DNA of 64,000 nucleotides from Cryomorphaceae bacterium (lineage in GTDB: Bacteria; Bacteroidota; Bacteroidia; Flavobacteriales; Schleiferiaceae), in the NCBI GenBank assembly GCA_021298655.1, contig JAJTFK010000016.1, forward strand, positions 45,222-109,221, read 5' to 3'. The position numbers were made by a program, and so were the translations under genes. Below are positions 27,285 through 35,649 of this stretch, piece by piece; the first letter of the stretch is position 1; each line of letters begins with the position of its first letter. The notes under the pieces were generated by a model. The model was not told the DNA's origin, made no database searches, and was given only the letters and a program-made list of their open reading frames with translations.

Positions 27285-29917
27285 CGGGTACGGCCTAAGG
27301 GGCTGGTGAGCACGTAAACCCCCGAAGGCCAGTCCTGGGTATACACCGGTCGGTCGGGTCCAACGTCAAATCGCCCAAAGGTTCGTCCGTCCAGGGCGTG
27401 TACCGTGACCTGCGTGGCTCGGGCGCTGCGAAACTGCTCGGTTCCGGGGGTGGGGTAGACGCTCCAAGCGTTAAGCGAGGGCTCCTCAGCATCAACGCCT
27501 ACCGCTAGGGTATCCGCGGTCATGTAGCGAATTCCGCCCGTACTCACGCCCAAAACCAGTTCGGGCCGGCCGTCGGCATTCAGGTCATTAAACCAGGGCG
27601 CATTACTGAACCCGTCGCGAACCAGCACCGCAGATCGCTCCAGCCGCGGCGTCATGACCAACTGCAGGTCGATGCGCAGGCTGTCTACGCCGAGTCCGGG
27701 CATGGCGCAGCCGTCGCTTGTAATGCTGTTGTGGTTGGCCACGTCCCCAAAGGCATGGCTCGCAAACGGCGTCTTGTGGGCGGCAAGGTGTACGTCCGAA
27801 CTCGGCAGATTTCGGCTGAAGCAAAACTCAACGACCAGGTTGGATTGCCCGTCGTAGTCAATCGGATTTTGAAACGAAATCAGGTTCCATCCTTGGCTGA
27901 GCACGGCGAGGTACGAAAAACCAACCGCTCCGCCGGGTCCCATGCTGCTTAAGCTGCTGTCGCTGGTCGCGCGCACCCGTACCGTAAACCCCTGACTTAG
28001 GTAGGGAGCGCTCGCGGCAAGGCAATTCACCTTGATGCCCTGAATTCGTGTAGGACCCGAGATTCCGGCCGCGGCGAGCTCGGAGGCGCGAATCAGGTAC
28101 TGGTGGCGGCCGGTGCGCTTGCTGCTTCCAAAAGGCGTTTGGAGCGTGGTCGCGGTAGGCTGCGCCTGGGCCGTTTGAATGAGCGGACTTTGAATTGGCG
28201 GGAGCGTGAGCATGCTGCCCGCGTTGGGGTAGGCGTGTACCCCGGAATACCGACTGCCTACCCACAGTTCCATCGAACCGCCGTTGGTGTAGGCCCGCGG
28301 TACCGATCGGCCGTTGTACGTGCCGGCTGTGTCGACATCAATCGATCCAAAAGTCTCGGTAATCAGGTTCCAAGCACCGCCGTCGTTGCGCAGGTAGGCC
28401 ACTTCGCCCCGTTCGTTCCCGACGAGAAGGTCCAGGTCGCCGTCTGCGTCCAGGTCGGCGAGTTCCGGACTCGCATTCTGCCCGACGTCGTGGGAGGTAA
28501 GTAGGGGGGCCGTGCCGCTAAAACTTGGCGCAATCAAGCTGCCGTAATTGTAGCCAACATAAACCTGTCCGTTGGCGCGGCCCACGACCAGGTCCAAGAG
28601 TCCGTCGTTGTTCAGGTCGCCGAGTGCTGGCGCAGTCCAGGTCGGGTCGGGCCCCAAATTGGCGGGTACCGTTAGGGGCGTTTCACGCCAAATGGGTTGA
28701 TTTAGGCTCCCGTAATTCACATAAAACGACAGGCCACGCCGGCTGCCAAGCACCAAGTCCGGCAGGCCGTCGGTCGTTAAATCGCCGCCGTACGGAACCA
28801 CGTAGGTTCCGAGTTCCAGCATTTCGCCCTGCAGAAAGCGGTCCTGAATGCGTTGCCAGTTTGGGGTGCCTGTTCCGATATTCTGGTACAGCCAAACGCA
28901 GGAATCGCCCAAGCCGCTGTATTCGTTGGGGCTTGCCACCAGCTCGCGAACGCCGTCCAGGTTGGCGTCGATGGCCGAAAATCCCGGGAAAAGCAGGTTG
29001 ACGGGCGTTCCGGATGCCGGCCAGGTGCTGTCTTGGCTTTCGATGTTGGCTAGGGAGAGGCTTCCGACATTAAAGCCCGCGACGCCCGTGGGGTAGGACA
29101 CGTCGCCGATCAGGGCGTCCGGCAAGCCGTTTCCGTCTACGTCGTGCAGCAGCAGCGTGGATCCCGCATGCTTGAGGTCCTCGCGACCTGCCGCCGGGGA
29201 CGCGACGCGCGAACCCGTGCAGGCATCAATGACGAGGGCATTGCGAACCCCCGACTCCTCCACGTCGGCCCAGCACCCGTCTGCGCGCGCAAAACTCAGT
29301 CCGCAACTTTGCTGGTTTTGGTGCCATTCGATGCGGGAACCGCCTTGGTCAAAGCAAAGCACATCCAAATCGCCGTCTTGATCTACGTCGCCAATAAACG
29401 GTCGGTCGACGCTGAGCACCTGAAGGTTGTAGGCCGGATTCCCCGCAACGTAGACGCTGCGAAGCTCGGTTTGGGTGCCAAGGGCCCAACCGAACGAAAG
29501 GATGCCGTTGCTTCGCTGACCCTGCCAGACTCCGATGCCGTGGGTGACCCAGCCAAAAACGTCGACTACGCCGTCGCAGTTGTAGTCCGCCAAGTGAACC
29601 CACTGCTGATTTTGGGGAAAACCTGCCGCCCATTCCGGACGCTCGATCCACTGACCGTTGACGCGTTCCATGGTGAGCCAGCGGCCTCCGTCGCGGTCAA
29701 AAACCACCAAATCGAGTACGCCGTCTCCATTGAGGTCCGGACTGTACAGCTGGGGATTGGTGAGTCCGCCCGCGGTCCCGAGGCTGAGGCTTTGCCCGTT
29801 GCTTCGCTGGATCACCGCTTGGGTGCTGGGGTCAAAGGTCCAAGTTACCTGTGCCTGAACGGAACCTGCGGCAACTGCGGCCGCGAGGGCGAGGGTAAAT
29901 TGCTGAATCTTGGACAT
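27266..29917 (-). CDS. Secreted FG-GAP/VCBS-repeat protein with a T9SS-type C-terminal signal
   Basis: An 883-residue secreted protein. It has a signal peptide (MSKIQQFTLALAAAVAAGSVQAQ starts it; cleavage expected after VQA). FG-GAP/VCBS-like repeats follow, each with an Asp-rich calcium-type loop, for example SPDLNGDGVLDLVV, GDVDQDGDLDVLCF, LGDLNNDGLLDLVV, LADLDADGDLDLLV and NDLNADGRPELVLG, which predict a beta-propeller. The last ~75 residues (SVYPTPGTEQF, VTVHALDGRTF, DWPSGVYVLTSPLG, ending KLP) look like a type A sorting domain used by the type IX secretion system and then attached to the cell surface. ATG 29917 gives the signal peptide. The TACCTTTG box is 5 bases upstream. It overlaps the DCC gene by 19 bases. 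The ligand is unknown. Confidence 0.8.
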   Translation of the reverse strand: MSKIQQFTLALAAAVAAGSVQAQVTWTFDPSTQAVIQRSNGQSLSLGTAGGLTNPQLYSPDLNGDGVLDLVVFDRDGGRWLTMERVNGQWIERPEWAAGFPQNQQWVHLADYNCDGVVDVFGWVTHGIGVWQGQRSNGILSFGWALGTQTELRSVYVAGNPAYNLQVLSVDRPFIGDVDQDGDLDVLCFDQGGSRIEWHQNQQSCGLSFARADGCWADVEESGVRNALVIDACTGSRVASPAAGREDLKHAGSTLLLHDVDGNGLPDALIGDVSYPTGVAGFNVGSLSLANIESQDSTWPASGTPVNLLFPGFSAIDANLDGVRELVASPNEYSGLGDSCVWLYQNIGTGTPNWQRIQDRFLQGEMLELGTYVVPYGGDLTTDGLPDLVLGSRRGLSFYVNYGSLNQPIWRETPLTVPANLGPDPTWTAPALGDLNNDGLLDLVVGRANGQVYVGYNYGSLIAPSFSGTAPLLTSHDVGQNASPELADLDADGDLDLLVGNERGEVAYLRNDGGAWNLITETFGSIDVDTAGTYNGRSVPRAYTNGGSMELWVGSRYSGVHAYPNAGSMLTLPPIQSPLIQTAQAQPTATTLQTPFGSSKRTGRHQYLIRASELAAAGISGPTRIQGIKVNCLAASAPYLSQGFTVRVRATSDSSLSSMGPGGAVGFSYLAVLSQGWNLISFQNPIDYDGQSNLVVEFCFSRNLPSSDVHLAAHKTPFASHAFGDVANHNSITSDGCAMPGLGVDSLRIDLQLVMTPRLERSAVLVRDGFSNAPWFNDLNADGRPELVLGVSTGGIRYMTADTLAVGVDAEEPSLNAWSVYPTPGTEQFRSARATQVTVHALDGRTFGRFDVGPDRPVYTQDWPSGVYVLTSPLGRTRWIKLP

Positions 29918-29922
29918 AATCC

Positions 29923-29930
29923 CAAAGGTA
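29923..29930 (-). promoter_or_regulatory. -7 promoter element for the T9SS-type protein gene
   Basis: Minus-strand TACCTTTG matches TAnnTTTG exactly and ends 5 bases before the ATG at 29917, predicting a leaderless transcript. It is 7 bases away from the divergent secDF element. Confidence 0.5.
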
Positions 29931-29937
29931 ATTCGCC

Positions 29938-29945
29938 TATATTTG
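29938..29945 (+). promoter_or_regulatory. -7 promoter element for secDF
   Basis: TATATTTG is an exact TAnnTTTG match 27 bases before the secDF ATG. The two divergent promoters occupy a 55-base gap, so polymerase binding at one probably excludes the other. Confidence 0.5.
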
Positions 29946-29972
29946 CCGCCTCGTACTAATTTGAACTCGAGC

Positions 29973-32900
29973 ATGCAAAATAAAGTGGTTATCCGCCTGT
30001 TTGCCGTGGCATTTGCCCTGGCAGCACTGTACGAATTGTCGTTCTCCTTTGTGGCTCAGCAGGTTGAGCAAAAGGCTCTAGAGTCCGTGGGCGGAGACGC
30101 CACGCGGCTCAACGCGGCCTTGGATTCCCTGGCCAACCAAGAAGTCTACAACTTGGGCATCACCTCGTTTACCTACAAAGAGGTGAAAGAGAAGGAGATG
30201 AACCTCGGTCTGGACCTTCGCGGAGGCATGAACGTCATTCTGGAGGTGTCGGTTCGCGACGTACTCATCGGACTTTCGGCCAATCCCAACGATCCACTTT
30301 TTGTTGACGCTCTAGCGACGGCGGATGCCGAGCAAGCCACGTCGGGAGCATCCTACGTGGAACTCTTCATCAAGGCCTTGGATTCCAAGCGCGGTGCGCG
30401 CGGATGGGGAGACCCCACCCTTTTTGGCACCAAGGACATGTCGGATCGCCTCGGGTTCAATGCGACCGACGACGACATCAAGGCGGCCATTCGTTCGGAC
30501 GTTGAAGCCTCCGTTCAAAACGTATACACGGTCCTCAAGGCCCGTATTGACCAGTTTGGCGTTGTTCAGCCCAACCTTCAGCGCTTGGGCAACACGGGAC
30601 GAATCTTGGTTGAATTGCCCGGCGTAAAAGATCCCGCCCGCGTGCAGCGACTGCTCCAGTCCACGGCTCGTCTTGAGTTTTGGCGCGCAGACTACGGGGC
30701 GGCTTGGATGCAGTTCATGGTGGACGCCAACGAGCGCTTGCGCGCGGTGGTGCCCGATCCCGCGGCGACCAAGGCGGCTTCTGCCACCAAGGCCAACCCT
30801 AAGGCCATTGACCTTCCCAGCGCGGTAGATGCCAACGAAGTCAGCAAGCCGGAGTCTACGGACGTGGCAGCCACCGATTCGTCGGCCCTAAAGCACAATC
30901 CGCTGCTGAACATCTTCCAACTCAACGTGGATCCCCAAACCTTTACCCCGCTTGAGGGACCCATTATCGGTTTTGCGCTGCCCAAGGATACGGCCACGAT
31001 CAACGGCTACTTGAATAGCGACGTGGTGAAGTCCCTAATTCCCGGCGACAAGCGCTACGTGCGCTTTGCTTGGACGCGCCCCGATGCCAAGGCCGGAATC
31101 ACCTTCTTGATCGCCCTTCAGGGCAACCGCACCATGGAGCCCGAGCTCGACGGCGGGGTCATTGTGGACGCGCGCCGCGAATTCGACCAGGGTAACAACC
31201 CCATCGTGACCATGTCCATGAACGGCTACGGCGCCCAGATTTGGCAGCGCATCACGGCCGAAGAAAGCGCCAAAAACCCCAAGGGCCACGTTGCGGTAGT
31301 CTTGGATAACCTGGTGTACAGCTACCCCCGCGTCATCAACGAGATTTCGGGCGGCCGCACGCAGATTGAGGGCGGATTTTCGCTCGACGAAGCGACCGAC
31401 TTGGCCAACGTCCTCAAGGCGGGTAAGCTTCCCGTACCGGCCCGGGTCATTCAGGCCGACGTGGTTGGCCCGAGCTTGGGTAAGGAGGCAATCTCTTCGA
31501 GCATCAACTCCTTCATCTTCGCCTTCTTGGTGGTTTTTGCCTACATGATTTTCTACTACGCCGGTGCGGGAGTTGCCGCCAACATCGCGCTGTTGGTGAA
31601 CATGTTCTTCATCTTTGGCATCTTGGATGCCATTTCGGCGGTGCTCACCCTGCCGGGTATGGCGGGTATCGTACTGACCATCGGTATGGCCGTGGACGCC
31701 AACGTACTCATTTTCGACCGCATTCGCGAAGAGCTGGATTCGGGCAAGGATGTTCGTACTGCCATTGCCGACGGCTTTTCGGCCTCGCGCGGAGCCATCC
31801 TCGACGCCAATGCGACTACGCTGCTTACGGCCATTATCCTGTTCATGGTCGGTACCGGCCCAATCAAGGGTTTTGCCACGACGCTCATTATTGGTATTCT
31901 TTCGTCGCTCTTCACGGCCATCTTCGTAACCCGCTTGTACATTGAGTGGCGCTTGAAGGTGAAGGGTACCATGTCGTTCGCCACCAAGACAACCAAAGAT
32001 TGGTTCAACAACACCAAGTTTGACTTCCTGAAGACCCGCGCCCTGGCGTACATCGTGTCGGGATCGTTCATCGCCGTGAGCATTGTGGCGCTGTTTACCA
32101 AGGGGCTGAGCTACGGTGTGGATTTCGAAGGCGGACGCACCTATCAGGTTCGATTCGACCAACCGGTGGAAGTTTCTCAGGTCAGCTCAGCTCTGGCCAA
32201 GGAATTCGTGGACGAAGACGGAAAGTCCTACGCGCCCATTGTTAAAACCTTGGGTACGGCCGATCAGGTTACGATTACCACGAACTACCTCGTTTCCGAA
32301 ACGGGCCCTGCCGTAGAGGAAGCGCTTCGTGCCGAGCTGTACCGCGGCGTTAAAGGCTTCTACGTGAATCCGCCCGCGGAGGACGTGTTCAACGAGCCGG
32401 GAGCCAAAGGCCTCGGCGTGGTGGCCTTCCGTCAAGTGGGGCCAACCGTTGCCGACGACATTGCCAATTCCGCTATTTGGGCGATTTTGTTCTCGCTGCT
32501 CGGAATCTTCATGTACCTCTTGGTTCGATTTAACCGCTGGCAGTACTCCTTGGGTGCGGTGGTGGCCTTGATGCACGACGTGGTCGTCGTACTCGGTGCT
32601 TTTGCGCTGTTCGATGGAATTCTGCCCTTCTCCATGGAAGTGGACCAGGCCTTCATTGCCGCCATCTTGACCGTTATCGGTTACTCCATTAACGATACCG
32701 TGGTGGTGTTTGACCGAATTCGCGAGTACCTAGCCGACCACAAGGGCGCCCGTGCCGACAAGGGGGTAATTAACTACGCCCTGAACTCGACCCTTAGCCG
32801 CACGTTCAATACGTCCTGGACGACCATCATCGTTCTCTTGGTCATCTTCATCTTTGGTGGCGAAGTGCTGCGCGGATTCATTTTCGCCATCCTGATGGGT

Positions 32901-32984
32901 ATTGTTGTGGGTACCTACTCTTCGCTCTTCATTGCGTCGCCGATTTTGTACGACGCCACGCCCAAAGACGACAAGACCAAGTAA
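29973..32984 (+). CDS. secDF: Protein translocase SecDF (single-chain SecD-SecF)
   Basis: A 1003-residue inner-membrane protein joining SecD and SecF, the usual state in Bacteroidota. It uses the proton gradient to pull exported proteins out of SecYEG on the periplasmic side. The SecD half has GLDLRGGMNVILEV (about 73-86), a large periplasmic P1 region with an Ala/Lys-rich insert, then the membrane core with GMAVDANVLIFDRIREEL (about 570-587). The SecF half has KGLSYGVDFEGGRTYQVRF and YSINDTVVVFDRIREYL. ATG 29973 gives a proper first membrane helix (VVIRLFAVAFALAALYELSF). tatA follows after 3 bases, so the two are co-transcribed. Confidence 0.95.
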   Translation: MQNKVVIRLFAVAFALAALYELSFSFVAQQVEQKALESVGGDATRLNAALDSLANQEVYNLGITSFTYKEVKEKEMNLGLDLRGGMNVILEVSVRDVLIGLSANPNDPLFVDALATADAEQATSGASYVELFIKALDSKRGARGWGDPTLFGTKDMSDRLGFNATDDDIKAAIRSDVEASVQNVYTVLKARIDQFGVVQPNLQRLGNTGRILVELPGVKDPARVQRLLQSTARLEFWRADYGAAWMQFMVDANERLRAVVPDPAATKAASATKANPKAIDLPSAVDANEVSKPESTDVAATDSSALKHNPLLNIFQLNVDPQTFTPLEGPIIGFALPKDTATINGYLNSDVVKSLIPGDKRYVRFAWTRPDAKAGITFLIALQGNRTMEPELDGGVIVDARREFDQGNNPIVTMSMNGYGAQIWQRITAEESAKNPKGHVAVVLDNLVYSYPRVINEISGGRTQIEGGFSLDEATDLANVLKAGKLPVPARVIQADVVGPSLGKEAISSSINSFIFAFLVVFAYMIFYYAGAGVAANIALLVNMFFIFGILDAISAVLTLPGMAGIVLTIGMAVDANVLIFDRIREELDSGKDVRTAIADGFSASRGAILDANATTLLTAIILFMVGTGPIKGFATTLIIGILSSLFTAIFVTRLYIEWRLKVKGTMSFATKTTKDWFNNTKFDFLKTRALAYIVSGSFIAVSIVALFTKGLSYGVDFEGGRTYQVRFDQPVEVSQVSSALAKEFVDEDGKSYAPIVKTLGTADQVTITTNYLVSETGPAVEEALRAELYRGVKGFYVNPPAEDVFNEPGAKGLGVVAFRQVGPTVADDIANSAIWAILFSLLGIFMYLLVRFNRWQYSLGAVVALMHDVVVVLGAFALFDGILPFSMEVDQAFIAAILTVIGYSINDTVVVFDRIREYLADHKGARADKGVINYALNSTLSRTFNTSWTTIIVLLVIFIFGGEVLRGFIFAILMGIVVGTYSSLFIASPILYDATPKDDKTK

Positions 32985-32987
32985 GAA

Positions 32988-33236
32988 ATGCCGTTCTTAT
33001 TCATCAGCGCCGGAGAAGTAGTTGTTCTGCTTTTTGCGGCGCTGATGCTTTTTGGTCCCGACCGGTTGCCCGGTTTGGTGCGCACCCTCGCAAAAGGAAT
33101 CCGCACGGTTAAAAACGCGCAAGCAGACCTTACCCAAGAGCTTATGTCCGAGGATAAGACCGGCGTGAAGGACATTAAAGATGCCGTGGAGGACGTTAAG
33201 TCCGAAATCGAGGGGGTGGTTAAGCGTAAAAAGTAG
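32988..33236 (+). CDS. tatA: Twin-arginine translocase subunit TatA/TatE family
   Basis: This 82-residue protein has the TatA layout: a short N-terminal membrane helix (FISAGEVVVLLFAALMLFGP), the FGPxxLPxLxRxLAKG hinge (FGPDRLPGLVRTLAKG), an amphipathic helix and a charged tail. Many copies form the pore that moves folded proteins with twin-arginine signals across the inner membrane. It starts 3 bases after secDF. No tatC is seen in the window. TatB can look similar, but the short length favours TatA. It is followed by 110 bases without a gene, holding the glnN promoter. Confidence 0.88.
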   Translation: MPFLFISAGEVVVLLFAALMLFGPDRLPGLVRTLAKGIRTVKNAQADLTQELMSEDKTGVKDIKDAVEDVKSEIEGVVKRKK

Positions 33237-33318
33237 TTTTTTCGGCAACCTTACCTTGAAAATAGGGGGGGTGTTGATAAAAAATGGGTTTTATTTAGTG
33301 GAATGTTGATTTTCTCGG

Positions 33319-33326
33319 TATTTTTG
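33319..33326 (+). promoter_or_regulatory. -7 promoter element for glnN
   Basis: TATTTTTG is an exact TAnnTTTG match ending 20 bases before the glnN ATG. TGTTGATAA at 33272-33280 lies further upstream and also occurs in front of gyrB at 23917-23925. Confidence 0.5.
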
Positions 33327-33346
33327 TCGAGCAAATCAAACGTCCC

Positions 33347-35536
33347 ATGCCCACTACCCGCTACCTCGGCCTTGAAGCGGCCCTGTCCCACAAGCCGGCC
33401 TCCTTTACGAAGCCTTCTGGCAAAGCTTCTGAATACTTCGGTTCCAACGTCTTTAATAAGAAGGCGATGCGCGAGTACATGCCCAAAGAGGCTTTTGAGT
33501 CCGTCATGAAGGCCATTGACCGCGGCGATAAAATTGACCGCGCCATTGCGGATCAGGTGGCCACGGCGATGAAAGCCTGGGCGATGGCTAAAGGTGCCTC
33601 GCACTACACGCACTGGTTTCAGCCCCTGACCGGAGCCACGGCGGAGAAGCACGATGCGTTTTTTGAGCCGACGGCCGACGGCTACGCCATTGAAAAATTC
33701 AACGGCGGCATGCTTGTTCAGGCCGAGCCCGATGCGTCGAGTTTCCCCAACGGCGGCATTCGAAACACCTTTGAGGCCCGGGGATACACCGCATGGGACC
33801 CCACTTCGCCCGCCTTTGTGCTCGCCGATACCCTCTGCATCCCGTCGGTGTTTGTGGCATATACCGGCGAAGCGCTGGATAACAAAACGCCGCTGCTGCG
33901 CTCCCTTCAGGCCATCGATCACGCCGCTACGGCCGTATGCCAGTACTTCGATAAAAACGTGACCAAAGTCCACGCAACCCTGGGTTGGGAGCAAGAGTAC
34001 TTCTTGATCGACTCCGCACTTTTTCATGCGCGCCCGGATTTGGTCATGACCGGCCGCACGCTGGTGGGCCATTCGCCGGCCAAGGGACAGCAAATGGAGG
34101 ACCACTACTTCGGTAGCATTCCCGAGCGCGTTATTCAATTCATGCGCGAAATCGAGTTCGAAAGCCACCTGCTTGGTATTCCGGTCAAGACCCGCCACAA
34201 CGAAGTGGCTCCGGGGCAGTTTGAGTTTGCGCCCATCTTTGAGGAGGCGAACGTGGCCGTAGACCACAACTCGCTGTTCATGGACCTGCTCGAAAAGGTG
34301 GCGGACCGCCATCAATTTCGCGTGCTGCTTCACGAAAAGCCCTTTGCGGGCGTAAACGGATCGGGCAAGCACAACAACTGGTCTTTGGCTACCGATACGG
34401 GAATTAACCTGCTTGCGCCGGGTTCAACCCCGAAGCGCAACCTGCTCTTCCTTTCCTTTTTCGTCAACACGATTAAGGCCATGCACGACCGCGCCGACCT
34501 CATTCGCGCGGCCATTGCGTCGGCGAGCAACGACCACCGTTTGGGTGCGAACGAGGCGCCACCGGCCATTATTTCGGTGTTTATCGGCAGCCAGCTGACC
34601 GAAGTCCTCGACGAGCTGGAGAAGCTCGAGGGCGGAAAGATGTCGCCCGAAAAGAAAACGGAGCTTAAGCTCAACGTGGTGGGCAAGATTCCCGAAATCC
34701 TATTGGACAACACGGACCGCAACCGCACGTCGCCTTTTGCTTTTACCGGCAACAAGTTTGAGCTTCGCGCGGTGGGATCCCTAGCGAACTGTTCGCATGC
34801 GATGACGACCCTGAACCTCATGGTTTCGGATCAGTTGATTCAGTTTAAAAAGGACGTTGACGCACAGATTGCCCAGGGGCTCAAAAAAGATGACGCCATT
34901 TTTAATGTGCTCAAGGACTACATCAAGGCCTCGAAAAAGATCCGCTTTGAAGGCGACGGATACAGCGATTCCTGGAAGGAAGAGGCCGCGAAACGCGGTC
35001 TTAAAAACACGCCAGATACGCCGCGCGCGCTGGACTTTTTGGTAACAAAGGACGCCGAAGAACTGTTTGCGAACCACGGGGTATTGAGCAAAGTTGAGCT
35101 TCACGCCCGCTACGAAATTCTGCAGGAGGAATACTTCAAGCACCTGCAGATCGAGAGCCGCACGTTGGGCGACTTGGTGACCAACCACATCATTCCCGCG
35201 GCGATTAAGTACCAAAGCGTGCTTAGCGAGAACCTGCTTCGCTTGAAGTCCCTGCTGCCCGAGGCGACCTTTAAAAAGTCCTGTAAGGAGCAACTCGCCT
35301 TGGTCGAGGAGCTGAGCGAGCGCATTTCGACGGCACTTTGCCACGTCGAGGAGATGACCGAAGCGCGCAAGAAGGCCAACAAAATCGAGTCGGCGCGCGA
35401 ACGCGCTTTAGCCTACTGCGATTCGGTGAAGCCCTACTTGAGTTCGATTCGATACGAGGTCGACAAAATGGAGCTTATTGTAGACAACGACACCTGGCCC
35501 CTGCCGAAGTACCGCGAGCTGCTCTACATTCGCTAG
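33347..35536 (+). CDS. glnN: Glutamine synthetase type III
   Basis: A 729-residue enzyme that makes glutamine from glutamate, ammonia and ATP. The length and motifs are those of class III: HYTHWFQPLTGATAEKHDAF near residue 85, FNGGMLVQAEPDASSFPNGG, LGWEQEYFLID (metal-binding Glu), VKTRHNEVAPGQFEFAP, EKPFAGVNGSGKHNNWSL (catalytic His/Asn region) and NRTSPFAFTGNKFELRAVGS. The long C-terminal region is helical. Class III is the main ammonium-assimilating glutamine synthetase in many Bacteroidota. Own promoter at 33319; strong terminator at 35547-35595. No regulator gene (glnB, amtB) is adjacent. Confidence 0.95.
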   Translation: MPTTRYLGLEAALSHKPASFTKPSGKASEYFGSNVFNKKAMREYMPKEAFESVMKAIDRGDKIDRAIADQVATAMKAWAMAKGASHYTHWFQPLTGATAEKHDAFFEPTADGYAIEKFNGGMLVQAEPDASSFPNGGIRNTFEARGYTAWDPTSPAFVLADTLCIPSVFVAYTGEALDNKTPLLRSLQAIDHAATAVCQYFDKNVTKVHATLGWEQEYFLIDSALFHARPDLVMTGRTLVGHSPAKGQQMEDHYFGSIPERVIQFMREIEFESHLLGIPVKTRHNEVAPGQFEFAPIFEEANVAVDHNSLFMDLLEKVADRHQFRVLLHEKPFAGVNGSGKHNNWSLATDTGINLLAPGSTPKRNLLFLSFFVNTIKAMHDRADLIRAAIASASNDHRLGANEAPPAIISVFIGSQLTEVLDELEKLEGGKMSPEKKTELKLNVVGKIPEILLDNTDRNRTSPFAFTGNKFELRAVGSLANCSHAMTTLNLMVSDQLIQFKKDVDAQIAQGLKKDDAIFNVLKDYIKASKKIRFEGDGYSDSWKEEAAKRGLKNTPDTPRALDFLVTKDAEELFANHGVLSKVELHARYEILQEEYFKHLQIESRTLGDLVTNHIIPAAIKYQSVLSENLLRLKSLLPEATFKKSCKEQLALVEELSERISTALCHVEEMTEARKKANKIESARERALAYCDSVKPYLSSIRYEVDKMELIVDNDTWPLPKYRELLYIR

Positions 35537-35546
35537 ATCGCCTAAG

Positions 35547-35595
35547 CGAGAAAATTAGCCCTTTGCGCTGCGGTGCGAGGGGCTTTTCTCGTTTT
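35547..35595 (+). terminator. Intrinsic terminator of glnN
   Basis: A long hairpin: an outer stem CGAGAAA/TTTCTCG and an inner 12-bp stem (AGCCCTTTGCGC with GTGCGAGGGGCT, with G-U pairs) capped by TGCG. It is followed by TTTTAT. It lies 10 bases after the glnN stop. Confidence 0.8.
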
Positions 35596-35611
35596 ATCCG
35601 GCTGCATTTGC

Positions 35612-35619
35612 TATTTTCG
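35612..35619 (+). promoter_or_regulatory. Possible -7 element for the PorE-like gene
   Basis: TATTTTCG differs at one position from TAnnTTTG and ends 30 bases before the ATG at 35650, just after the glnN terminator. Confidence 0.4.
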
Positions 35620-35649
35620 TGTCTTCAGCGCCCGAAACGCCCATACTAC

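Noticed and set aside
29144..29959. 271-residue plus-strand frame opposite the T9SS-type protein
   Set aside because: The minus-strand frame has a signal peptide, calcium-type repeats and a C-terminal signal; the plus frame has none and would overlap the secDF promoter.
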